DNA from: Favolaschia claudopus
Taxonomy: Eukaryota; Basidiomycota; Agaricomycetes; Agaricales; Mycenaceae
Direction of reading: 5' to 3'
NCBI GenBank assembly: GCA_037176885.1
Contig: JAWWNJ010000050.1
Coordinates: forward strand, 806,001-870,000
Length of the DNA: 64,000 nt
Shown one piece after another: positions 54,330-64,000 of this stretch. The position numbers were made by a program, and so were the translations under genes. How positions within the stretch are numbered: position 1 is the stretch's first letter; each line of letters opens with the position of its first letter. The notes below the pieces were generated by a model that had not been told where the DNA came from, searched no databases, and saw only the letters and a list, made by a program, of their open reading frames with translations.

Positions 54330-54872
54330 CAGTGGTGGCAAATAGAAATTGCCGTGGCTTTTTGGTAAAAATCTCGATGTATACTTCAACGAATGACCTC
54401 AAATAAGATGTAGAGATGGGTATGTGATACTTCTGTACCTCTTAGAACACTCAGCAATATATCATGCACTGACAATGCATCAATAATGGATGGTTTCCGT
54501 TTTTTGCCATATCCGGAAAAACACAATGTACCCTCAGCAAAAAAAAGTGTCATAATAGGATAAAAGTACTTGAAAAACAATGCTAGTTCTCACTTTGATT
54601 GACTGGAATTGATCGTCATTTGAGCTCACAACAGCCGCTCGAAGTAGGTCATTTTAGCTATTTTCTCTGCATTTTCAGCTATTTTGTGTGAAAATAGCCA
54701 ACTCTGAGCGGTTGTTGTGAGCTCAAATGAGGATCAATTCCACTCAACAAAAGTGGAAACTAGGACTGTTTTTCAAGTACTTTCATCCTATTGTGACACT
54801 TTTTTTGCTGAAGATACATTGAGTCTTTCCAGATATGGCAATAATAAGAAACTGTCCTGTTATTGATGCATT
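54330..54872. mobile_element. foldback element, right-truncated copy
   Basis: Nearly identical to 28,306-28,848 (scattered substitutions), TA at the left edge, but the homology stops at TTGATGCATT and unrelated DNA follows. The right arm terminus is therefore missing. Confidence 0.9.
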
Positions 54873-57800
54873 TGATAGGTTTGACTGAATGGCAAGGAAT
54901 CCTTGAGATGCTTCATCTGGTGTACAAGTGAAGCGGGAGAGATGTTGAAGCTCTGGGTCCAAGAGCTCATGCAATGAAGGCGGCTCGATTGCATAGAATT
55001 CCACCCGCTCCGAACCCAGAGGAGCTTTGAAGATCAATGTAAGCGCACGATAGACAAATGAATTCAAAATTCAACGTACTGGCACTCGCAGTAACATCCA
55101 GTTGACCACCAACAGCTAGCACCTTTGCTAGGCGCGACCGATCTTAACAGAACTGAGGATTAAGACTCAGCTGCTACTTGCCCAGAGCTCGACAGGGCCA
55201 TGACTTGCGAGCAAGGGCCAAAACAAGAGACCAGCGGCACTTGATGTGGTACGGCAACGCCCCACAAAGTGGTGCTCCCGGCTTTGCCGATGACAGAATC
55301 GTCAACAAATGTAAGCACAAACGAACGAGCACCACTCAATCAAAACCCGTATATTGTTTCCAAAACGGCTCAGCAGATGACTTGTAGTTTACTTCAATCA
55401 CTTGTAATCTCTGTTCGACTTCTCTCTGCAATTCACAATGTCCAGTCCTACATTCATCAGACTATATGCGTAATTCATGATTTATTGAAGTCTTGTTTCA
55501 AACTGACAGAATAGAAATTGTACTTGAGGGCTGTTCGAAGAATTTTGTGTACAGATAGTCAAACACTTAGATTTCTCGGCCAAACCTCGCGTTTTTGGCT
55601 GAGAACGCCAAGAAACGTTTCTTTAGATTCAAACTCTGTGTGTATATATCAAAAAAAAAATCAGACTGCCACCAATGCAGAGAAACACGAAGAAGAAGAG
55701 GAAATTGATACGGTAATGTGACCGTGTTTTACTTCACATTTTCCATCAAACTTCATTCAACGCCTATTGCTTCGCATCCCGATGGGTTTCAAGAGTGTCT
55801 GAGGTAAGAAATATTGCTTATTACTACAGTAGGAATGTACCTATACCAATAAGCAGGGCCATAGGATCCTCATGGCAAATCGGCGCTGGGTTTGTCTGCA
55901 AGTTGGACTCGTACAGCCACTCGGCTACCTATCTGCAAGTCCGATGACAGATTAAAAGTCGTAATCAATTTGCCGCAAAAGTAAGCATACCAAACGCATA
56001 ACACAGTCAACAAAGTCGCGCCCAAGATCGTTGAGAGGGGTGTTCCGGGTCCATATAAGCCATAGCGATATGCCGCAGACGGAGATCACACAATGTGTGA
56101 TGGGATCACATCACCATCAGCGTGGTGCTCCGGGTTTCCATAAGAAAGGATAATGATTCACATCCGAAGCTTCGGTGATAAGCTGTACAAGCCAGAAGTG
56201 ACAGTGAGAGAGAGTCCAAGGATCAGGAGGTCCCGGAGGGGCATCTGGAAGCAATAAAGCTCAGACGCAGAGAGAGCGGTTGATCACAACAGGAGGTCTC
56301 AAGTCCCGTGCAATAGGAGAGCAGTAATGAAGCATCGGATTGGTGATGTGAATGTGTAGCGGAAATTTTTTAATTGTTGGCTCTTGCCTAATCAGGCGAC
56401 CGCCGACATAAACCATTCGCACGCTGTAGGGTTCAAGACTTGAGCGTCCTTATGAGGCCTTGAGTGGTTCTTGGAGGGCCTTGGAAGACGTTTTCCTTTT
56501 TGGTGATGAGTCCGGGATGGGAATTCTTTGTAACCCGGATCTGAATGTCGGACTCTCCCAATAACAATGTACGGGTCACTAAGCATCCCAATGTATGTAT
56601 GTATTGTAATTTTCCGGACACTTTATTCAAGTTTGGAATACAGAACGCATAAGAAGCCAGTTATACAAACCATCGGGGAGATGCAACGCGGAGCAGCTGA
56701 GGCTGGACCAAAATACAACACCCTCGGACTTGTTAAGAAGCGAGTTCCAAATCCGCCCGTATGCAGCACCTTCATGTCTCCACAAAATATCGTAGACGGT
56801 CCAGACTCCGGTCAGCTCACCGCAAAGCCGAATTTCCTGTCCGCAAAAGAAATTTATCTCGCTCTCAGAGGCGGACAATATGCATAGAAATTGGCTTCGG
56901 GACCGGACTGCTGCTCCAGTTCGGGGACAGTTTGGGGGAGAAGGGGAGTCGTGAGGTCAATGAGCCCGATCGGAGTGTTGTGGTTGGTCCCGGAGGGATG
57001 ACTGTGGGGTGGTGGATGGAGGGGGGGTGTTCTGAGTGTCGGGGATGCGAAGAGCCGTTGGAACGTTGAATTCCGGGCTCTGGACGGCATGTGTGATGGC
57101 TAATGCGGCGGCAGGTGTATCTGATGCTCTCGGGGGCACGTCCATAACTTCGAGCGAAATGCTTGAGTCCAGACCGGGGAACTGTGAAATCTCCGAAGAT
57201 TTTGAGCTATCAAAGTCAAGTGACAATGGGTCATCCATCCTGTATCATATATGTAGTTAAGCCAGATGTCAGTGTGATACGATTCCAATTGTTTCTAGAA
57301 TTCCCAACGCTTCAGACTTGAAATTTTGTGAACGCTGAACCTCATAACTTACCTCGTACGTTTTGCTCCGTGCTCTGACGGGAGAAGAATGGATTCAGCA
57401 CTAGCACAAATTTAAATGAGTGTGCGATCGGGGGAGTATATGCTAGGATATGAGAGGATATCTGGTTCTTTTATTTCCACATTTCCCGTGGATGCCATCT
57501 AGCTTTAAAAGGCGAGTAACTTCAGCGAATACACGGGACAATAGTCAAGCTGTCTCGATCTGTCCATGGGAACGGGCACCGCCCTTGCCGAAAGCGGCAG
57601 CTTTGTCCTTGTTTGTTCCCAATTAAATTGCATGTTCCTTCAATTTCTGCCTTCCACACGCATGCAATGAATTCCCTTTGGTGGAGTAAAATGTATCTAA
57701 TGCCTAGAACCTCCTAGCCCACACATCATTTGCGGTAATTTCTATCTTTTTGGCACAGTCATGGTCAAATGACCCAACGCATGCCAAATTTGAGTCCAAT

Positions 57801-58663
57801 AAATCGAAGCTTTCCCTGCGAACAAGGAGTCAATTCAATTAAGGTAAGATCCAGGATACTTCCTATTTTTTTGCACCCTGTACGGGTTTCAAATTGAGTC
57901 AAACGACTCGCTCGATTTGAACCGTGACATGTGTTACGACTTGTCACAAATCCTCGTCCCTGCTTCGTTTAGTGTGTTAGACAACGTCTACGGCGCGGTT
58001 TAAAATTTTAAACAGGTCATATACACTATACAATATACCTAGAAGTACAATATCAAAAAGATTTCAGGTTCCGGGTCCTCTGCAGCTCAAACAGCATTAT
58101 TTCAGTATAAACCTTATAACTTGTTCAAATCATACCCAATCGCAGAAGAATTGCATAGAAAGTTGTTTCTACAGTTAATCCCCACAGAAGTACGATCCCG
58201 TATCCTGTACCTTCGCCTCCACCCTTGCGATAAAGTCAATGAATTCTAAAACTGCGCCGGTGCACTTTATGAAAGGCAAAAATGAAAAATCCGGCATCGT
58301 ACTTCTATTTTTCAGTCAAAAATAATATGAGTTTTCTCTTTGTGCTAAGCGCCAGAGTGAACGTAGAAAGTGGTATTAAGAAGTTTACAAAACAGGAACC
58401 GACCCTACCAGCCAGCCAAACAAAGACAAAGCTGCCGCATCAATCAAGGGCGATGCCCGTCCCCACTTGAACCGCGGAAATCCAACGGAAATCAATTGGT
58501 GGACCTGATTTTCGGGAAAATCAAGAATAAATTTATTCTGCACCAGGCGGATGGGCAACCTAGAACTTTTTTTCATCCCAAGAATCTTGAAAATGTTCGA
58601 TTTCAAGGTCAACATCTCATTTGAGGTCATTCGGCCCAGAATTGCGTGAGAAACCCCGCGTGC
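54873..58663. other. mostly noncoding stretch
   Basis: No gene that I can support. Small frames at 56,627-56,878 (minus) and 56,957-57,238 (minus, MDDPLSLDFDSSKSSEISQF) could be pieces of a lost gene. The inverted-repeat partner 56,082-56,142 lies here. Confidence 0.35.
56082..56142. repeat. inverted repeat paired with 53,344-53,404
   Basis: Right-hand member of the pair; homology fades beyond TTTCCATA. Confidence 0.75.
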
Positions 58664-59210
58664 CAGTGTTGCAGTTAAGGGTTTAAGGGCTTAGCCTTAA
58701 TAAGGGCTTAACGCTTATTAAGCTAAGGCCTTAATATCGTGAGGAATCACTGTTAAGGTCTTAATAACCCTTAACCAAGCGTTGATGCCATCAATATGGC
58801 CCATCAACGGGCCAATGAGAGTCTGAGACAATGTGTTAGGCAGTGGTTGCTTACTCGAACAAAAATCTGTGCAGAAATGGCAGATAGAATATAATAAGTA
58901 TTTTTAATTTGACATGGGCATCAGATTTCGCATAAGTGTTTCATAAAGGTTTTTCGTGGGCAGCGGAATACATCTGAGACGTGTATACTTAATAGAAGTA
59001 CATGGTAATAGTGGATTCAAGGACATGGAATATTGTGAATAGCAACTAGTTGATCATTCATAGTGCCGTAGTTCGCTCCTGGCTCACTCAGCCATTTTGG
59101 GAAATAACCCTTAATTTGACCCTTAATTTGGCACCCTTAATAAGCCTTAATAAGCTTTAAGCCCTTAATTTTGGGAGGCATCCTTAATAAGACCCTTAAC
59201 TGCAACACTG
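58664..59210. mobile_element. hAT-like MITE, family A copy 2
   Basis: 547 bp; the ends CAGTGTTGCAGTTAAGGG and CCCTTAACTGCAACACTG are the same as in copy 1 at 10,515. A perfect 8-bp duplication CCGCGTGC lies at 58,656-58,663 and 59,211-59,218. The terminal 100 bp on each side are similar to copy 1; the centres differ. Confidence 0.93.
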
Positions 59211-59876
59211 CCGCGTGCAGATCTTTCCGTCGCCACTGTATAACGCAACAGACGCATGTAAGCGCTGCTGAGGTGCGGATTTAACGCAGTAGGCACATGT
59301 AGGTGGTGGACTGTGGCCTGGTGCGCATGTAACGCGAAGTCCTATTACAGGTGTGACGCAATAGAGATGCAACGCAGTACTTAGGAGCATGTGCGGATGC
59401 GGCGACATCGTAGATGGTGACGGAACGAGAGGACAGGAACAGAAAAATAGATTGACTCACCTTGACCAGGAACCACGGCGAAGCCATATATGGACTGAGC
59501 TCTCCTTTGTTTTAATGGTTCGTTAGCATAGAGTAGTGGTAGTATCGTCATCTTGTAAATTACGCGCGTGGGTTCGAATATCAGTTGTAGCAAATTCTGG
59601 AAGGCAGTCTAAGACCATTTGAAATTACAACTTTCCAAGGTGACAACTGCGAAATGTCAGGTTGACAACATTGGAAGGGTAGGCAAGCAACTACAACTTC
59701 CCTAGGTAGCAACTAAATCAGGTACAAGTTTCCGGACTACAACTCTAGCCAGCAACAATGTTTTGAGGCTGACAACGCTAAAACGCTCATCGACGGCAAC
59801 TTGTTCAGACCGGGTGCCGTAACTTGATTGACAGCGCGAATCCACACGTGATGTTTGTTGATCTTCTCTCTTGACT

Positions 59877-60096
59877 TCACAAGCTTTAGCTCCCTGCCTA
59901 CGGCACGGCCGACTCGCTGCGCTCGCCGGCCTCCCTCCGTTCGGTCACACAGCTTGTGGGGCTGGCCGCCCCAAACCCCGCTGCGCTCGCTCCGCTCGCG
60001 ACGTCTAGTACGATCTCAACATCTCGACATTGACCCCGTGATTTTCTGTCAAAAGTCACGCGACTGATGGCCTGGCCCTGTTTTCAAGTATAGGAT
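59877..60096 (-). repeat. GC-rich dispersed repeat R, copy 2
   Basis: Reverse-orientation partner of 15,236-15,455, matching nearly throughout, including the hairpin-prone GGGGCTGGCCGCCCC core. Confidence 0.85.
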
Positions 60097-60333
60097 CATC
60101 GCCGCTGCTCGTCGTCCAATCAACGTCCAATGCCGAGGCCAGAGAAGCCAAATGCTCATTCATCATCTGTGACGAATACTTTGGGCCTATTCTCGTCAAA
60201 GATGGTGCTTTACCGCTCGAACGGATCGACATCGACGCCACGGAGACGGTTCCCAAAGTCTCATCCCGCTCATCAAGGCCTTCCCTATGCCATCGACTCC
60301 TTTGGCTTTGGTCGGGATGGAATACACTTATAG
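60097..60333 (-). pseudogene. exon-like fragment of unknown protein
   Basis: The minus frame GLDERDETLGTVSVASMSIR, then KAPSLTRIGPKYSSQMMNEH and LASLASALDVDWTT reads like genuine protein. It is cut at its 3' side by repeat R (after GDDPIL) and has no clear start. It lies between the mirrored ACAACTT arrays and could be a remnant of that element's gene or a captured host exon. Family unknown. Confidence 0.35.
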
Positions 60334-60880
60334 AGGGATAATCTTGAATCTAGGGGGTTGTTCTTGATGTTATTTCGTCTCTCTTGTCTTCTTGTCTTCC
60401 TTCCCATTGCTTTCAGATTCAATTCTTGACCCACACTTCGGCGCATCCGATGTCTCGGGCCGCATACGAATCATCGATTAAGGTGGTGAATAAAGAGGTA
60501 AATATGGTCTGGTTCATCACTTTCATAGACTCAATCTTCGCTGAGACGCGAAGGCACAGCATATTAAAGAACGCGCTAGGATAGACGAGGACTAGTTGTA
60601 GCAGACAGACTGTTACAATCCCAAGTTGTATACAAAAGAAGTTGCCTCCAGAAAGAGTTGTAGCCCCAGTTTCGTTGCGGACAAAAAGTTGTTGTCGACA
60701 CTGTTGTGAGCAGAGTGAAAGTTGTTGATGCCGGCATAGAATCACAATCAGTTGTCACATCACAAACATGTCACTTCTCAAAGTTGTCGTCCGCGAGGTT
60801 GTATAAGTACTAATTATCATTCAGCTCGAAGTTGCCAGCGGTACAACAAAAATGTTGCTATAAGTGTAAGTTGTACCCTA

Positions 60881-61812
60881 ATTTACCACACATGTCGCAA
60901 ATAATAAATATACAGTATATCGCCCATAATCATGAATTCCTGGACATAATGTTGGGATTTTCATGGCTAACAACATCATGAATTTCATGACTCTTCCTTT
61001 GCACAGTGGGCTGCTCTTAACCCCCAACGTCAATACGAGAAGACTTCGATTCCGATAGCCCACGCTATGCCAGGCAACGTTGACACCTCGACCCGCCGCA
61101 ACCCCGCCCTTCCCCCGCCCTTCCTCGGGTCGCTAGTCACAGTCGCGTCTTGTCACGTAATCGCGTCGGTGTTGGTGCGCTCTTGCCCGTATCAATCTGG
61201 ATTCAATTTGCTAATGATACACCAAAGATTCCGGGGCAGTGTTAGAAATATACTGCTATGTAGAAGTCCTCTCTACGTGTATGCAAGCACCCACAATCGA
61301 TACATTTACGGCGCGTAGCGCCGTCACAGAAAAATCACGATTTATTCTGCTCTGCTAGGAATTTAGTCTTCCACTTGCGAAATGAGCTTGATTTCGGTTC
61401 CGACACCACTGTAATGCTAATCTTTTGAAGCCCCGGACAGTCTGCTTGGTTGGTCCCATCTCTATGCCGGCGCATGGCGCCGGACGCAAAAATTCGATCT
61501 TTATTCGACAAATCAAGTTTATCAAAGCGCTAAACAGCTTCAATACTTTCAAGCACTTGGTTTTCCTCCCGAGACCGGCGCGTCAGCGCCGGTCTGAAAA
61601 AAACCCTCCATATCCCTTGTTTCAATCCTTATTTTGATGCAGCACACTCCCCATTCAAACCACTCCACTTGAAGCAGGAATTTACTCGCCGGCAGTTCAC
61701 GTCAAATCCAGCTTGTGCCGCACTACCGGCATTGATTCTGGAGCGCGAGTCGAAGCCGCACGCGCTCCGCGGGCCTAAGCTCATGGCTTGCCCGGCGTGT
61801 GCGGTTCTGGTA
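60881..61812. other. noncoding stretch
   Basis: No gene. Small GCGCCGGC palindromes occur near 61,460-61,600. Confidence 0.4.
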
Positions 61813-62477
61813 CAGTGCCGGACATGCAAAGTCGACAACTTTGATCTTCCATTTATGAAAGGTGTGGCACATGCCCAGGCGGTTAGTTTTCTGTGTAAAC
61901 ATGTTGTTACAGACCCGAACAGCGGTTTTGCACGAGCCGATTTCCCCAAAACTCAAAATCAAAAAAAAAAAAAATGACCTAAAATTTTGGCCGAACACCG
62001 AGATTTCATGGGAAAATTACGAAACATAGCGCAATCGACTCCGTTGATTGAGCTGGTTCTGTCCCTGATAACATCAAAGCAATTTCACGAGCCGTTTTGG
62101 CACAAATTCCTAACATCGCCGTATTTGGACAACTTACATCATGTTGATCAATTCTATCACAGACCATGTGTCAACATGCTTGCCGACCACCGTGGGTTGG
62201 TGCTGAAAATTTGCACGGATTACCGCCCAGATCAAGCCCAGATTGTAGTTCAGGCCGTCGCCCTTCCACTTACACCTGCCAAGGATCAGTAATTTTGCGC
62301 ACACACAGTTTCGATTTTTGCAAAAATTTGGCCACAGCCAAAATGTCGTGGGAAAAACTTCGGAGGTGGTTTTTTGAGCTTTTCAGGGGTCGGCGAATCC
62401 GAATCTGAAGTCAGATTTATCCCCAAAATTCCCGTTCGCCGGCAATCAACATTGTCGACTTTGCGTGTCCGGCACTG
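61813..62477. mobile_element. Tc1/mariner-like MITE
   Basis: 665 bp, ends CAGTGCCGGACATGCAAAGT and GACTTTGCGTGTCCGGCACTG (one change), TA on both sides. An A-run of about 14 lies inside. No transposase. A truncated relative is at 24,100-24,277. Confidence 0.88.
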
Positions 62478-62839
62478 TACGTAAGATAGAACACGATCAC
62501 GGGATGACCAAAGTCAGCATATTGTACCAATATACGGTCTGTATTGGATCTATTGTGTGCATAGATCCTCCCCTGACCAATTCCAGGCCTGCAACCGTTG
62601 TAAACTATTTGCCAAAGCCGATTATTTCAAGATACTTCCAATGATCAGTTAGCGAGGTAAAATCGGCGGAAAGTAGCCGATTCGCAGCCCTACTTAGTCC
62701 TATTTACCTCATGAAGGGATTAACAGGGCTCTTACAATTTTTAACGCGTCGAAAACGCGTGTCCGAGGTCAGTTTCTCTTGCTTTGAGACACTGACTCCT
62801 CTTATTTCTCTTGTCTCACTCACCCTTTCAATCCTCACC

Positions 62840-63707
62840 ATGTCGACACAGGGCTCTCTCACAGCGTCTCAAGAGCATCCCAAGCCTACGGACGAGGAGG
62901 TAGGTTCCTCCTTCTCATTTATATATAGCTGTCAATAGCATACTGACTTCTGAGAGAGGTTGAAGACGAGCTCTGCCTTCTTGACCTTGAAGACGCAGAT
63001 TCCTTGCTTGAACACGTTCAAGATTTGATCTCGCAGCACCTAGACGAGTTTCCTGAAGACCAAATTGACGATGACGCCGCCAGGTATGCTGCGAGAATGA
63101 CCAAGGCCAGTATTACCGAAGGCACACGGAATGGGCACGTGCGGTAAGATCTACTACTTCTACTATTAATTTCTCAGTTTTAACGTGTCGTAAAGTATTA
63201 TCCGTCACTACATTACCTTCCATATAAGACGGAATAAAAAATGGGACGCCAAACGCGTCGATGAGCAAACTCCGCGTGACATTGCTGCATTCATCACTCA
63301 GAAATGTGGGCCGGTGGAGGAGGGTTTCGAGGGCCGGAAGGTGAGTTATCTGGCAATCTGGAATTCTTAATTCGTTGGCTTAGAGGTTTTCAATGACAGT
63401 ATTCGACCGCGGTCTCAACACGAGCGGCACTGACTATGTGGTACAAACATCTTCGCCCAAACGAGAGTTTGACGGAATGGCGGCTCGACTCAATTACTAA
63501 TACATGGTTAGTTCTCATACTATCAATCTCCTCTGCATCTATCTTTTCATATTGTTACACAGGCGGGGACTACCAACTCGCTCCCGGCAGGTTTCGCAAT
63601 TCATGGTTGGACTTGAAAAAACAAAAGCAAAGTCTGGAGAGGTTTATTCATCTGCACGAGCACTGGCATTAGATGACATTCACCGGCTCTACAAGCACTG
63701 CATGAAT
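62840..63707 (+). pseudogene. Crypton-like tyrosine-recombinase-family gene, disrupted by a MITE
   Basis: Five exons join in frame: 62,840-62,899 (MSTQGSLTASQEHPKPTDEE), 62,959-63,143, 63,229-63,340 (KWDAKRVDEQTPRDIAAFIT), 63,400-63,506 (AVSTRAALTMWYKHLRPNES) and 63,563 onward (GLPTRSRQVSQFMVGLEKTK, SGEVYSSARALALDDIHRLY). Introns are 44-86 nt with GTRAGT-like donors, one GTTAGT. This is the SAM-like, N-terminal DNA-binding region of Agaricomycete proteins related to tyrosine recombinases/Cryptons. In exon 5 the codons for KHCMN are followed by a MITE that brings an in-frame TAG at 63,729-63,731. Past the MITE the same reading (CATGAATCC...) resumes and leaves the window. Family by remembered similarity; disruption is directly visible. 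Confidence 0.65.
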
Positions 63708-63979
63708 AGGCCCCCGGTCACTACCTACTAGGTTTGTCACATTGAAAACCTGAATTTCGGCCGATTTACTCTATTTTTCGGCACTGATGGCGCTCTGGCG
63801 GCTTCAAAAATCACGATATTTTTCTGAAAATGCGCGCAAACGCTTAGTTTAGAGGAGCTGCGTCGCCCTATCGAGTCAAAACCTCGGTCAGATGGCTGGT
63901 TCGCGAAATAGCCCTCTCAGATTCGACCTTGTTTTACTCTATGGACGTGACGAACCTATATGTCAGTGACCGGGGGCCT
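63708..63979. mobile_element. hAT-like MITE, family C, inserted in an exon
   Basis: 272 bp with inverted ends AGGCCCCCGGTCACT / AGTGACCGGGGGCCT extending imperfectly to about 33 bp, and a perfect 8-bp duplication GCATGAAT (63,700-63,707 and 63,980-63,987). Confidence 0.92.
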
Positions 63980-64000
63980 GCATGAATCCTAACTTGAATT

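Larger units (their letters stand above)
59586..60880. mobile_element. candidate DNA element with mirrored ACAACTT arrays
   Basis: About ten ACAACT/GCAACT words lie at 59,600-59,815, all in one direction, and about a dozen AGTTGT/AGTTGC words lie at 60,590-60,880, all in the other. Such mirrored subterminal arrays are typical of transposase-binding regions of larger DNA transposons. Between them are repeat R (59,877-60,096) and an exon-like minus frame. Clear terminal repeats and a target duplication were not identified, so the outer borders are approximate. Confidence 0.5.

Noticed and set aside
59520..59593. tRNA-like sequence (GTAGTGGTAGTATCGTC...CTTGTAA...GGTTCGAAT), anticodon position TGT
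   Set aside because: D-loop and T-loop words and an anticodon-like arm fit tRNA-Thr, but the acceptor stem does not pair and the T-stem has two mismatches, so it is at most a pseudo-tRNA or a SINE head.
1..64000. CRISPR array, bacterial operon, rRNA genes
   Set aside because: No regularly spaced direct repeats with unique spacers, no rRNA-like segments, and the gene structure is eukaryotic.

Overview
This window looks like nuclear DNA of a filamentous basidiomycete, most likely an Agaricomycete. The evidence is short spliceosomal introns (about 45-60 nt, GTRAGT...CAG), chromodomain Ty3/gypsy pol genes of the mushroom type, a short TTAGGG array, remnants of tyrosine-recombinase-like (Crypton-type) genes of the kind found in mushroom genomes, and no operons or Shine-Dalgarno sites. 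The genus cannot be told from the sequence. Family assignments rest on motifs and remembered family resemblance; no database search was run.

The window is an accessory, repeat-dense region. Few genes look like ordinary host genes. The best is a bZIP factor near 31.0-31.6 kb. Others are a PD-(D/E)XK-like ORF (3.4-4.2 kb), a frameshifted multi-exon gene with an RG-rich basic tail (7.3-9.4 kb), a SAP-domain fragment (22.5 kb) and two Crypton-like fragments (23.2-24.1 and 62.8-63.7 kb). Several of these have been hit by small DNA transposons.

Layout: 0-5.7 kb, a decayed gypsy pol on the minus strand, a piece of which recurs inverted as the tail of a chimeric ORF. 5.7-18 kb, broken genes and inverted-repeat elements. 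18.3-22.5 kb, a LINE ORF1 fragment followed by a second, gag-bearing gypsy copy between LTR-like repeats. 22.5-39.4 kb, many MITE-like elements, a telomere-like tract and the bZIP gene. 39.6-47.1 kb, a complete, apparently very young chromovirus (333-bp LTRs that read identical, TSD GTTGA). 47-64 kb, mostly noncoding DNA with more MITEs and the disrupted recombinase-like gene at the right edge.

The most striking object is a 1,585-bp LTR element at 44,326-45,910 inserted in the gag of the chromovirus with its own TSD (CTGGC). It has 185-bp LTRs differing at one base and a single ORF for a KH-domain RNA-binding protein. It has no RT, protease or integrase. Its LTR ends and polypurine tract match those of the surrounding chromovirus, so it is probably a non-autonomous partner moved by that element. 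A solo LTR of the same family, with TSD AAGGC, lies at 38,978-39,162.

The second theme is the variety of short non-autonomous DNA transposons with readable target duplications: hAT-like (8-bp TSD) at 10.5, 32.3, 58.7 and 63.7 kb; TA-flanked elements at 13.0, 22.8, 28.3, 35.0, 35.4, 39.2, 48.8, 49.6, 52.6 and 61.8 kb; and a Harbinger-like element (TSD TTA) at 50.5 kb carrying a nested insertion.
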